From Actinokineospora spheciospongiae (GTDB lineage Bacteria > Actinomycetota > Actinomycetes > Mycobacteriales > Pseudonocardiaceae): 64,000 nucleotides of DNA. A program made the translations under genes and the position numbers. The notes beneath the pieces are model-generated. The model saw only the letters and a program-made list of their open reading frames with translations. It searched no databases and had not been told where the DNA came from. The DNA lies in assembly GCF_000564855.1 (NCBI RefSeq), contig NZ_AYXG01000139.1, forward strand, positions 62,001-126,000, read 5' to 3'. Within the stretch, counting starts at the first letter, position 1. Each line of letters begins with the position of its first letter. Below are positions 19,881-28,186 of the stretch, piece by piece.

Positions 19881-20000
19881 TCAGCCGATGAAGGTGTAGC
19901 CACCGAAGATGTCGCGGTTGTCCCAGAACGGGTAGCCGTTGGTGACCTCGCGGAAGCCGCCGATCTTCTCGAAGACCGGTGCGATGTAGACGGACAGCAC
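19881..20000 (-). CDS. Propeptin-like lasso peptide precursor (A)
   Basis: A 39-residue precursor from a GTG start with GGGAGG 6 nt upstream. The leader is 21 residues and contains YIAPVF (the YxxPxL-type motif bound by B1), ending in V-T-N with the near-invariant Thr at -2. The core is GYPFWDNRDIFGGYTFIG: Gly-1 and Asp-9 are spaced for a 9-residue macrolactam, leaving a 9-residue tail with bulky Tyr/Phe plugs and no cysteines (class II). Propeptin, as I remember it, is GYPWWDYRDLFGGHTFISP, so 13 of the first 17 positions agree and the C-terminal Ser-Pro is replaced by Gly. Propeptin inhibits prolyl endopeptidase; a similar activity is a reasonable guess. A small gene with a GTG start, it is easily missed by automatic callers. 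Confidence 0.95.
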   Translation of the reverse strand: MLSVYIAPVFEKIGGFREVTNGYPFWDNRDIFGGYTFIG

Positions 20001-20117
20001 GATGTACCTCCCAGTGTGTTCCAGCGTGTTGGTGGAAAGGAAGACAAAAAGGTCATCCTGAGCGGCGAAAATCACGCTCTCCCCCGCTCGGCAGCCCCAT
20101 GCCGTCTCCCCGAAATC

Positions 20118-20147
20118 AACGTAGCACGCACTCGACGGAATCGGCAA
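20118..20147 (-). promoter_or_regulatory. Candidate promoter of the lasso operon
   Basis: On the minus strand, TTGCCG (20147-20142) and TACGTT (20123-20118) are separated by 18 bp. This would start transcription about 110 nt upstream of the precursor gene. The exporter gene diverges from the same interval. Confidence 0.4.
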
Positions 20148-20220
20148 GAAATCTGTATGGTGACCACCGCGGCCGCAGATTGTCCGGCCGGGCGACCAAT
20201 GAAAACGGGGGTTTGGTGCC

Positions 20221-21981
20221 ATGGGTGCGATCACACGTCCACGCCCGGCGAAGGTGTTGTGGGGGTTGGTGCGGCAGCAGCGCGGGACACTGCTCCCCGC
20301 GGCCGGGCTCAGCGTGCTCGGCGCGGTCGCGGCCCTCGCGCAACCGGTGGTGGTGAACGCCATCATCACCGCGGTCCAGCACGGCGACCCCGGTGCCGCG
20401 CTCGCGGTGGGCGCCTGCGCGCTGTTCCTCGCGGTCGGGGTGATCATGTCGGTGCAGCAGTACCTGTTGCAGCGAATGGGAGAGGGGGTCGTGCTCTCCG
20501 CCCGGCGATCGCTGGTGTCGGCGCTGCTGCGGCTGCCGATCGCCGAGTTCGACCGGAGGCGCTCCGGCGACCTGGTTTCCCGGGTCAGCAGCGACACCAC
20601 AGTCCTGCGCCTCGCGCTGGCCCGCGGGGTGCTGGCGGGAGTCGGCGGTACGGTCACGGTGATCGGCGCGCTGGGAGCGCTGGTCTACATCGACGCGCTG
20701 CTGTTCGGTCTCACCGTGCTGGTCGCGCTGGTGTTCGCGGCGATCACCGCGGTTCTGGCCAAGGGCGTGCGGCGCGCCAGCCAGGAGGTCCAGGCCCAGG
20801 TGGGGGTGCTCACCGCCGCGGTCGACCGGGCCGTGCGGGGAATCCGGACCATCCGGGCGGGGAACTCGACCGACCGCCAGGAGGAACTGCTCCAGCGGCA
20901 CGCGACCGCGTCCTGGCACGCGGGGCTCCGGCTGGCGCGGGCGTCCTCGGTCATCGAGCCGATGTCGGTGCTGACCACGCAGGCCATGCTGATCATCGTG
21001 CTCGGGGTCGGCGGCTACCGGGTGGCCGCCGGGCAACTGGCGATGCCCGACCTGGTGTCGTTCCTGATGTTCGTCTTCCTGCTCGTCGCACCGCTGGGCC
21101 AGATCTTCGCCGCCGTCGGCACCCTGGGCTCGTCGCTGGGTGCCCTCGACCGCATCCAGGAGATCCGCGACCTGCCGTCCGAGGACGAGGTGCGGCGGCG
21201 GGCGGCGGTCGTCCCCACCGCGCCCGCCGACGGCGGTGGCGCGCGGCACGCGCTGTCCTTCCACGACGTCCGCTTCGGCTACGACACGGGTGGAGGTGGC
21301 GACCCGGCCCTGGACGGCGTGTCCTTCGACATCGAACGGGGGGCGCGCGTCGCGCTCGTGGGTCCGTCCGGAGCGGGCAAGAGCACCGCGCTCAACCTCG
21401 TCGTCGGCTTCTACCCGCCGGAGTCGGGGACCATCACCGTCGGCGGTGTGGACGCGGCCACGTTGACCGCCGCGCAGCTGCGCGCGGGTGTGGCCTACGT
21501 CGAGCAGGACGCGCCCGCCCTCGCGGGAACCCTGCGGGAGAACCTGACCCTCACCGCGCCCGGGGCCACCGACGTCGAGTGCTGGGAGGCGCTGTCCGCG
21601 GTCAACCTCACCGGCCTGGTCCAGCGCTCCAGCCGGGGTCTGGACAGCGAAGTCGGGGAATCCGGCGTCGCCCTCTCGGGCGGGGAGCGCCAGCGGCTCG
21701 CCATCGCGCGCGCACTGCTGTCCCGACCCGAGGTGCTGCTGCTCGACGAGTCGACGTCCAACTTGGACGGGCACAACGAGATGCTGGCCAGGCAGGCGGT
21801 CCAGCGCGCCTCGGCGGGGTGCACGCTGCTCGTCGTCGCGCACCGGCTGTCCACCGTCGTCGACTCCGACCTCATCCTGGTCTTCGACGGCGGCCGGATC
21901 GTCGCCCGGGGCACCCACGAGGGCCTGCTCACCCGCAGCGGGCTCTACCGCGAGCTCGCCACCCACCAGCTCATCGCGTGA
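20221..21981 (+). CDS. Lasso peptide ABC exporter D (ATPase-permease fusion)
   Basis: A 586-residue half-transporter. Residues 1-310 hold about six membrane segments (for example VLGAVAALAQPVVVNAII, LLFGLTVLVALVFAAITAVLA, LVSFLMFVFLLVAPLGQIFAAVG). The ATPase follows, with Walker A GPSGAGKST, signature ALSGGERQRL, Walker B VLLLDEST and the H-loop VVAHRLST. It would function as a homodimer exporting the mature lasso peptide and giving immunity. It is divergent from the precursor gene across about 220 bp, the usual place for a lasso exporter. Confidence 0.93.
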   Translation: MGAITRPRPAKVLWGLVRQQRGTLLPAAGLSVLGAVAALAQPVVVNAIITAVQHGDPGAALAVGACALFLAVGVIMSVQQYLLQRMGEGVVLSARRSLVSALLRLPIAEFDRRRSGDLVSRVSSDTTVLRLALARGVLAGVGGTVTVIGALGALVYIDALLFGLTVLVALVFAAITAVLAKGVRRASQEVQAQVGVLTAAVDRAVRGIRTIRAGNSTDRQEELLQRHATASWHAGLRLARASSVIEPMSVLTTQAMLIIVLGVGGYRVAAGQLAMPDLVSFLMFVFLLVAPLGQIFAAVGTLGSSLGALDRIQEIRDLPSEDEVRRRAAVVPTAPADGGGARHALSFHDVRFGYDTGGGGDPALDGVSFDIERGARVALVGPSGAGKSTALNLVVGFYPPESGTITVGGVDAATLTAAQLRAGVAYVEQDAPALAGTLRENLTLTAPGATDVECWEALSAVNLTGLVQRSSRGLDSEVGESGVALSGGERQRLAIARALLSRPEVLLLDESTSNLDGHNEMLARQAVQRASAGCTLLVVAHRLSTVVDSDLILVFDGGRIVARGTHEGLLTRSGLYRELATHQLIA

Positions 21982-22109
21982 ACAGCCGCGTCAGACCCAG
22001 GTCTGATGCGCGGGCTCGACGAAGATCAGGCCCGGGGCCGATGTGCCCGCCCCGGCCCACCGGTTGACTGGACCTCGACAAACCAGTGCTCCGACGGGGT
22101 GAACGCCAC

Positions 22110-22823
22110 ATGTTGACGATCGACAGGCTCACGAAGCGGCGGGGGTCGGCGCTGATCCTCTCCGACGTCACCTTCCAAGCCCGGCCCGGCCGCGTCACCG
22201 GCTTCCTCGGCCCCAACGGCGCCGGGAAGTCCTCGACGCTGCGAATCCTGCTCGGCCTCGACCGCCCGACCTCCGGCACCGCCCTGGTCGACGGGGTCCC
22301 GTTCGAGCGGCTGCCCGACCCGCTGCGCACGGTCGGCGCCGTGCTCGACGGGTCCGGCGCCCACCGCGCGCGCACCGGGCGGGCGCACCTGAGCTGGGTG
22401 GCCGCCGCGGCGGGCATCCCACGGCGGCGGGTGGACGAGGTGCTCGCCGAGGTCGACCTGACCGGTGCCGCCCGCAAGCGCGTGGGCAGCTACTCGCTGG
22501 GCATGGGCAGGCGGCTGGGCCTGGCCGCCGCGCTGCTCGGCGATCCCGCCGCGCTGGTGCTCGACGAGCCGGTCAACGGCTTGGACCCCGAGGGCATCCG
22601 CTGGATGCGCCGGTTCCTGCGCGAGCGCGCCGAGGCCGGGCACACGGTCCTGCTGTCGAGCCACCTCATGGGCGAACTGGCCGAGGTGGTCGACGACGTC
22701 GTGATCATCAATGGCGGGCGGGTCGTCGAGCAGGGCACCCTGGCCGAGGTCACCGGCGCGCACCGCACCCTCGAGGACGCGTTCTTCGCGCTCACCACCG
22801 GGGCGCGGGGGGACGCGCGGTGA
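22110..22823 (+). CDS. ABC-2 exporter ATPase
   Basis: A 237-residue BcrA/NodI-like ATPase: Walker A GPNGAGKSS, signature SYSLGMGRRLGL, Walker B ALVLDEPVNGLDP and the H-loop LLSSHL. It pairs with the two membrane proteins encoded immediately downstream (GTGA and TGATG overlaps). Such sets export antibiotics or act as peptide immunity pumps. Lying next to the lasso exporter, it may add lasso immunity, though control by the nearby regulators is equally possible. Confidence 0.9.
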   Translation: MLTIDRLTKRRGSALILSDVTFQARPGRVTGFLGPNGAGKSSTLRILLGLDRPTSGTALVDGVPFERLPDPLRTVGAVLDGSGAHRARTGRAHLSWVAAAAGIPRRRVDEVLAEVDLTGAARKRVGSYSLGMGRRLGLAAALLGDPAALVLDEPVNGLDPEGIRWMRRFLRERAEAGHTVLLSSHLMGELAEVVDDVVIINGGRVVEQGTLAEVTGAHRTLEDAFFALTTGARGDAR

Positions 22824-23581
22824 GCGCCTACTCGGGAGAGCTGCGCAAGCTGACCTCGCTGCCGTCGGTCTGGGCCGCGTTCGCCATCGGCATCGCCGTG
22901 CCCGCGGTCGTCGGTGTCCTGTCCGCGGTTTCGACGAGCTCGGCGATCGCGAACGGGTCCAAGCCCGAGGCCGGACCCGACCTCGGCTACCAGGAACTCG
23001 CGTTCGGGGTCGCGGGCGCCATCGTCCTCGGCGTGGTCGCGGCCAGCAGCGAGTACTTCACCGAGGGGGAGAGCGCGGGCTCCGGACGGCAGATCACCAC
23101 CAGCCTCACCGCGGTACCGTCCCGGACGCGGTTCCTCCTGGCCAAGGTCGCCGCGCTGACCACCGCGGTCGTGCTGATGTCGGCCATCGCCACCGGGATC
23201 ACCCTCTCCTGCGTGCAGGCGGTGGTCGGCGACCACGCGCACGCGCTCGACGGGGCCGCCGCGACCCGGGTGCCCGGCGTCGTCCTCTACTGGGTGCTGA
23301 CCGCGTTGCTCGCCTTCGGCATCACGCTGCTGACCCGCAACGGAGTCGTCCCGCTGGCGGTGCTGGTCCTCAACACCTCCGTCGTCACGGTCACGTTCCT
23401 GCTCTCCAAGGTCACCCCGCTCGCGGTCTACTTCCCCGATCTGGCAGGCATGCGCATGTTCCTCACCGAGGTCAGGGTGCCGGTGGAGTTGTCCCCGCTC
23501 ACCGGCGGTGTGGTGATGGCGGTGTGGGTCGTCCTGCTGCTCGCCTGCGGGTTCACCGCCTTCACGAGGAGGGACGCGTGA
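22820..23581 (+). CDS. ABC-2 exporter permease 1
   Basis: A 253-residue membrane protein with about six hydrophobic helices (residues 18-38, 68-86, 115-138, 153-172, 178-196, 226-246), the layout of ABC-2 permeases. A conserved ELAFGVAGAIVLGVVAASSEY segment also recurs in related form in the next gene, so the two are paralogous subunits. GTG start inside the ATPase stop (GTGA). Confidence 0.88.
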   Translation: MSAYSGELRKLTSLPSVWAAFAIGIAVPAVVGVLSAVSTSSAIANGSKPEAGPDLGYQELAFGVAGAIVLGVVAASSEYFTEGESAGSGRQITTSLTAVPSRTRFLLAKVAALTTAVVLMSAIATGITLSCVQAVVGDHAHALDGAAATRVPGVVLYWVLTALLAFGITLLTRNGVVPLAVLVLNTSVVTVTFLLSKVTPLAVYFPDLAGMRMFLTEVRVPVELSPLTGGVVMAVWVVLLLACGFTAFTRRDA

Positions 23582-24351
23582 TGACGACGGTCGCACCCAC
23601 CCGGGCCCGCGGGAGCGAGTTCACCCGGTCCAGCCGCGCCGAGGTGCTCAAGCTGCTCAGCCTGCCCGCCACCCTGCTCACCGCCGCGGGCTCGCTGCTC
23701 GTCTCGGCGGTCCTCGCGGTTGCCTTCGCCACGGCGGGGAGGCAGGGCAGCACGGGCACCGCCTCGGCGCTCGACATCGGACTGGCCCCGATCGGCTACA
23801 CCCAGGCCGGGTTCATCATCCTCGGGGTGCTGGCGGCGACGTCGGAGTACACCGGCGGTCAGGTCCAGACCTCCCTCACCGTCGTGCCCCGCCGCGTGCT
23901 CCTGCACCTGTCCAAGGTGGTGGCGCTGGTGCTGATCGCGGTACCCACCGCCCTGGTGGTGGTCCTCGGTGGCCTGGTGGTGGCCGATCTGGTGCTGGGT
24001 GATGCGGCGGTGGTGCCGCCGTTCGGCGACTTCGCGGTCGGTGTGGGTGGCGCCGCCGCCTACCTGGCGCTGACCGCTGTGCTGTCGTCGTCGGTGGCCA
24101 CGGTCATCCGCCGCACGATCCCCGCGGTGGCCGGGCTGCTCGTGTACTACTTCATCGCCGGACCGCTGCTGCGCGACCGGACGGCGTTCGCGGCGTACCT
24201 GCCCGACACCGCCGGGTACGGCATGTGGTTCCACAGTGGAGCGGGGCGCTTCGGCTCGCTGAGCGCTCTGGTCGGAACGGGTTTCGTGGTCGCGTGGGTG
24301 GTGCTGGCCGTCGCTGTGGCCGCCGTCTCGTTCCGAGCGCGGGATGCCTGA
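23581..24351 (+). CDS. ABC-2 exporter permease 2
   Basis: A 256-residue membrane protein paralogous to permease 1 (compare GFIILGVLAATSEYTGGQ here with AIVLGVVAASSEYFTEG there). It has six predicted helices and a short cytoplasmic N-terminus (MTTVAPTRARGSEFTRS). The ATG shares a base with the upstream stop (TGATG). It is the last gene of the three-gene exporter operon. Confidence 0.88.
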   Translation: MTTVAPTRARGSEFTRSSRAEVLKLLSLPATLLTAAGSLLVSAVLAVAFATAGRQGSTGTASALDIGLAPIGYTQAGFIILGVLAATSEYTGGQVQTSLTVVPRRVLLHLSKVVALVLIAVPTALVVVLGGLVVADLVLGDAAVVPPFGDFAVGVGGAAAYLALTAVLSSSVATVIRRTIPAVAGLLVYYFIAGPLLRDRTAFAAYLPDTAGYGMWFHSGAGRFGSLSALVGTGFVVAWVVLAVAVAAVSFRARDA

Positions 24352-24394
24352 GCGCGAGCACCACCGCCGGGAGTGCCCGCGCCCCCGCGCCCGG

Positions 24395-25171
24395 TCAGGG
24401 CGCGCAGCGCTCGGTCGGGAACAGGCCGAGCGCCGCGGCGCGGGCCCCGGCGGCGAACCGGGAGGTCACGTCCAGCTCGCGCATGATGTCCGCGACGTGC
24501 CTGCGGTAGGTGCGCACCGACATGCTCAGCTCGCGGGCCGCGGCGTCGTCGGTGTGACCGGCGACGAGAGCGCACAGCACCCGTGCGCCGAGCGCGCCCA
24601 GGCTGCGGTCGCTCAGCCGCGCGTGCTCGCCGAGGTCGGTCGCCTCGGCCCAGGTGCTGGCGAAGAAGGCGCTCAGCCCCGCCAGCACGGCGGGAGCGCG
24701 CACCAGCACCGCCTCCGTGCCGGACGCGAGCACCGCATCCGCCCCGTCCGCGATGAGCAGGTGCGGGCTCGGTCGCGCCGAGGCCCGCACCCGCACCGCG
24801 ACTCCATTGTCCATTGTGGACAAAAGGGTGCCCCGGACGGGCTCGGCCAAGTGCTTCACCGTGCACAGCAGCTCGACCCGGACCCCGCGCCCGGGCAGCG
24901 CGGCCACGAGGTCGACGAGTTCGGCGAACTCCGCACCCGGTGGCGGGGCGGTGCACCGCAACGATGTCGTCGTGGTGGAGACCAGCAGGCGTGCGGCGTG
25001 CCTGCGGGCGTGCGGCGTGGGCAACCGCTCGGCTCCGTCGCGGTGGTACTGGTGGTTGCGCGCGGCGAAGGTGATCAGGGCGGCCGCCTTCGCCAGTGCC
25101 TCCTCCACCCCGTCCTGGCCCGCGGTGGACCCGGAGGCCCCGCGCTCGATGTCTTCCCCCTGGTGCAGCAC
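24395..25171 (-). CDS. LuxR-type regulator with TrmB-like middle domain
   Basis: A 258-residue protein. The C-terminal helix-turn-helix (LCALVAGHTDDAAARELSMSVRTYRRHVADIMRELDVTSRFAAGARAAALG, about 195-245) is LuxR/NarL type. The middle (GVRVELLCTVKHLAEPVRGTLLSTMDNGVAVRVRA) resembles the phospholipase-D-like sensor fold of TrmB/LuxR hybrids common in actinomycetes. It converges on the ABC-2 exporter and may control it or the adjacent two-component genes. Confidence 0.85.
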   Translation of the reverse strand: MLHQGEDIERGASGSTAGQDGVEEALAKAAALITFAARNHQYHRDGAERLPTPHARRHAARLLVSTTTTSLRCTAPPPGAEFAELVDLVAALPGRGVRVELLCTVKHLAEPVRGTLLSTMDNGVAVRVRASARPSPHLLIADGADAVLASGTEAVLVRAPAVLAGLSAFFASTWAEATDLGEHARLSDRSLGALGARVLCALVAGHTDDAAARELSMSVRTYRRHVADIMRELDVTSRFAAGARAAALGLFPTERCAP

Positions 25172-25457
25172 TCATCCCCCACGTGTGTGTCCTGCGGTGA
25201 CCTCTCAACTCTCCGGTGCACCACCAGATCCGCTGTTCCGCCGGTTCTTCGCGCAGCTGGACCTGTGACCGGTGCCCCCGGTCGCGACGACGTCGGCGGT
25301 GCTCCCGGTCTCCCTGCCCCCGCAGGACCTGATCCGCTTCCACCAGATACCCTCTGGGACGCGCGTACAGTCGAAGCTACCACGGACCGCAACGAGCGGA
25401 AAGTGTTGTGCCATCACCTGAATGGGGTGATCGGGACTCCCTCGGTGCGCGGCTTGT

Positions 25458-25482
25458 GGGAATCCCGCGCATGCGGATTCCC
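25458..25482. promoter_or_regulatory. Operator-like dyad upstream of the histidine kinase
   Basis: GGGAATCC (25458-25465) and GGATTCCC (25475-25482) form a perfect 8-bp inverted repeat with a 9-bp spacer. It sits where the -35 of the kinase operon should be, upstream of a TAGTGT -10 (25496-25501). The rest of the 25172-25499 interval holds the promoters of the divergent LuxR gene and this operon and no gene. Confidence 0.5.
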
Positions 25483-25508
25483 GCCACGAGCGCGGTAGTG
25501 TGAACACG

Positions 25509-26354
25509 ATGACAACAGGCGATCGACCCGTTCGGCGGTCACGCGCGTGGCTCGTCTGCGCGGCCGCGCTGCTCGTGCTCTCGGCGGTGCTCCTGGCGGT
25601 GGGCGCCCAGGGGCCGGGGGCGGTGGTGATCCCGCCCGCGGTGGCCGTGCTGGCCGTCGGGGTGACCGCCTGGACGGTGGTCCGCGCCCGCCGCCGCAGG
25701 GCGGAGTACGAGGCCCGGCTCACCGCGTGGGCGGCGGAGCGGGCGGCCGACCGGGAGCGGATTCGGATCGCCGGGGAACTGCACGACATCGTCTCCCACG
25801 GCCTGGGGGTGATCATCATGCGCGCCGCGGCCGCCCGCCGGGTGCCCGGGGAGTCCGAGCAGGCACTGGTGGACGTGGAGCGGTTGGGCCGGGACGCGGT
25901 CGCGGAGCTGCGGCGGATGCTGACCGTGCTGCGCGCGGGCGACCGGAACTCCGTGCCGCTGCGCCCGGTGCGGAGCCTGTCCGACCTCCCCGGCATCGTC
26001 GACGCCGCCCGCGCGGCGGGCCACACCGCCCGGTTGTCCGTCGACGACCTCGGCGAGGTCTCCCCGGGCGTCCAGGCGGCGGTCTGCGCGATCGTCCAGG
26101 AAGCCATCGCCAACACCTCCCGCCACGCGGGACCGACCGGCCTCCTGGTCCACCTGGCTCGCGACGGCGGCTGCGTCGTGGTGGTCGTGCGGGACGACGG
26201 CCCGCGCACCGAGTGGTACCCCACCCGCGGCGCAGGCCACGGCCTGGTGGGCCTGCGCGAGCGGGTCGACGCCTTGGGCGGCACGCTCGACGCCGCCCCC
26301 GCCGCCACCGGCTTCTCGCTCACCGCGCGCCTCCCCGACGGGGCCGCCCGATGA
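25509..26354 (+). CDS. Sensor histidine kinase (NarL/DesK class, HisKA_3)
   Basis: About 281 residues. Two closely spaced membrane helices (residues 15-55) leave almost no extracellular loop, so it senses within the membrane. The dimerisation/phosphoacceptor helix reads RIRIAGELHDIVSHGLGVIIM, with the autophosphorylated His in LHD. The HATPase domain shows QEAIANTSRHAG (N box) and GHGLVGLRERV (G box). ATG 25509 lies about 7 nt after the TAGTGT -10, implying a leaderless mRNA; GTG 25500 is in frame but overlaps the -10. It is coupled by ATGA to the response regulator. Confidence 0.92.
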   Translation: MTTGDRPVRRSRAWLVCAAALLVLSAVLLAVGAQGPGAVVIPPAVAVLAVGVTAWTVVRARRRRAEYEARLTAWAAERAADRERIRIAGELHDIVSHGLGVIIMRAAAARRVPGESEQALVDVERLGRDAVAELRRMLTVLRAGDRNSVPLRPVRSLSDLPGIVDAARAAGHTARLSVDDLGEVSPGVQAAVCAIVQEAIANTSRHAGPTGLLVHLARDGGCVVVVVRDDGPRTEWYPTRGAGHGLVGLRERVDALGGTLDAAPAATGFSLTARLPDGAAR

Positions 26355-27013
26355 CCGCCCCGATCCGGGTCCTGCTGGTCGACGACCAGGCACTGCTGCG
26401 CCACAGCCTGGCCGCGGTCATCGGTGCCGCGCCGGACCTGGTCGTGGTGGGGCAGGCCGAAACCGGCGACCACGGGGTGGCGCTGGCCAAGGAGCTGCGC
26501 CCGGACGTGGTGCTGATGGATCTGCGCATGCCCGGGCGCGACGGCATCGCCGCCACCCGCGACATCACCACCGACCCGGACCTGGCCCACACCAAGGTTC
26601 TCGTCCTGACGATGTTCGAGCTCGACGAGCACGTCCACGGTGCCCTGCGCGCCGGGGCCAGCGGGTTCCTGCTCAAGGACACCGACCTCGACGAGCTCAT
26701 CAGCGCCGTCCGCCGCACGCACGCGGGCGAGTCCCCGTTCGCGCCCGTGGTCCTCACCCACCTGGTCGAGCACTACCTCTCCACCCCGCGCCACCAGCCG
26801 CTCCCCGCCGACGGGCTCACGCAGCGGGAGGTGGAGATCCTCACCGTCATCGGCCGCGGCCTGTCCAACACCGAGATCGCGGACACGTTGAGCATCTCGG
26901 TCAAGACGGTCAAGACCCACGTCGGCAAGCTGTTGAGCAAGCTCGAGGCGCGCGACCGCGCCCAGCTCGTCATCGCCGCCTACAACCTGGGGCTGGTGGT
27001 ACCCCAGAACTGA
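26351..27013 (+). CDS. NarL-family response regulator
   Basis: A 220-residue protein. Receiver domain: acidic pair DD (10-11), phosphoacceptor Asp in VVLMDLRMPGRDG (near 56), Thr in VLTMF and Lys in LLKD. The C-terminal LuxR helix-turn-helix reads LTQREVEILTVIGRGLSNTEIADTLSISVKTVKTHVGKLLSKL. Partner of the upstream kinase. Likely targets are the nearby ABC-2 exporter or its own operon. Confidence 0.95.
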   Translation: MTAPIRVLLVDDQALLRHSLAAVIGAAPDLVVVGQAETGDHGVALAKELRPDVVLMDLRMPGRDGIAATRDITTDPDLAHTKVLVLTMFELDEHVHGALRAGASGFLLKDTDLDELISAVRRTHAGESPFAPVVLTHLVEHYLSTPRHQPLPADGLTQREVEILTVIGRGLSNTEIADTLSISVKTVKTHVGKLLSKLEARDRAQLVIAAYNLGLVVPQN

Positions 27014-27150
27014 ACCGGGGGAGGGGTGGAGCAGCACGGGTTCATCAACCCCACCCCACCCCGCACGGACAGGCAATGCCTCGCCGCCGGAAGCGCTACC
27101 CGGTAGTGCGCGCCGCCGCCTTCCTCGGACGGGGACGGTTGCGCCCCGAG

Positions 27151-27171
27151 TTTGAGTCGTATAGACTCAAA
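27151..27171. promoter_or_regulatory. HAIR-type operator (HspR box), overlapping a leaderless promoter
   Basis: TTTGAGT (27151-27157), a 7-bp spacer containing TATAG, and ACTCAAA (27165-27171) form a perfect inverted repeat ending 2 bp before the ATG at 27174. The HspR-associated inverted repeat of actinobacteria is CTTGAGT-N7-ACTCAAG, so only the outermost, symmetric base pair differs. The spacer supplies a TATAGA -10, so repressor binding would block the promoter directly and the mRNA would be leaderless. Confidence 0.75.
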
Positions 27172-27173
27172 CC

Positions 27174-28184
27174 ATGTTCACCAGGGCAGAGGCGTTGGAC
27201 CGAGTGGAGCGGGCCGAATCGGCCGCCGGGCTCTTCGGGCCGCCCACCACCGATCCGACGCGGCGCGCGGAGGCGCAGCGGCTGTACCGGGCGCTGGCTT
27301 CCGTCCTGCACCCGGACGTGACCGGCGAGGGGGACACCCGGGCGCACGCGGCGTCCGCGGAGCTGAACCGGATGCACCACGAGTGGACGCGGGGCGCGAC
27401 GGTCGAACTGCGCACGGCGACCGGCACCTACCGGATCGGTGAACCGTTCGCCGTCGGCAGCGTCGCGAACGTGTACCGGGCCGACGGTCCGCACGTGGTC
27501 AAGGTGGTGCGCAACCCGGCGCTGAACCCCCTGCTGCACAGCGAGTGGGACGCGCTGCGGGCGCTGGAGCGGTTCACCGACCGGCACCGCTGGCTGCGCC
27601 CCTACTACCCGCGCCTGCTCGACACCTCCGGTGCTCTCGGCCGGGGTGAGCGGGCGTTCACGGTGCTCGACCCGCTGGTGGACGGGTTCGTGACGCTCGC
27701 CGACGTGCGGCGCGCGTTCCCGGGCGGGTTGGACGGCCGCGACTACGCGTGGATGCACCGCAGGCTGCTCAAGGCGCTGGCCGGGGCGCACCGGCTCGGG
27801 CTGGTGCACGGTGCGGTCACCGCCGAGAACGTGCTGGTGCACCCCGAGGAGCACGGGATCGTGCTGGCCGGGTGGTCGTTCGCCGTCGAGAGCGGGCAGC
27901 GGCTGCTCGCGACCGGCAAGACCACCGCCTACCCGCCGGAAGTCCGCCGAAGGGAACCGGTCACCACCGCGACGGACGTCCACATGGCACACACGCTGAT
28001 GCTGGACCTGCTGGCACCCGACGAGAAGAGGCAGATCACGTTCGCCCGCGGGTGCACCCAGGACCGGCCGTCCCGGCGACCGGACGCCGTCGACCTGCTG
28101 GGCGAGTACGACGAACTGCTCGACGAGCTGTACGGCGCGCGGGTCTTCCGCCCGTTCGCCCTCCCCCGAACGACAGGAGCATGA
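27174..28184 (+). CDS. J-domain / pseudokinase fusion
   Basis: A 336-residue protein. The N-terminal 75 residues look like a J domain, with the HPD tripeptide in LASVLHPDVTG. Residues 85-320 have a protein-kinase fold: Gly-rich loop IGEPFAVGSVANVYRA, an ATP-site Lys in VVKVVR and an alpha-C Glu in SEWDAL. The catalytic loop, however, reads HGAVTAENVLV (HRD Asp replaced by Ala) and the DFG position is LAGW. Catalysis is therefore unlikely; it should be a scaffold or nucleotide-sensing pseudokinase that could recruit Hsp70 (DnaK) through the J domain. It heads a four-gene operon, under an HspR-type operator, with vWA, PurA-like and Nudix-regulator genes. Confidence 0.8.
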   Translation: MFTRAEALDRVERAESAAGLFGPPTTDPTRRAEAQRLYRALASVLHPDVTGEGDTRAHAASAELNRMHHEWTRGATVELRTATGTYRIGEPFAVGSVANVYRADGPHVVKVVRNPALNPLLHSEWDALRALERFTDRHRWLRPYYPRLLDTSGALGRGERAFTVLDPLVDGFVTLADVRRAFPGGLDGRDYAWMHRRLLKALAGAHRLGLVHGAVTAENVLVHPEEHGIVLAGWSFAVESGQRLLATGKTTAYPPEVRRREPVTTATDVHMAHTLMLDLLAPDEKRQITFARGCTQDRPSRRPDAVDLLGEYDELLDELYGARVFRPFALPRTTGA

Positions 28185-28186
28185 CC

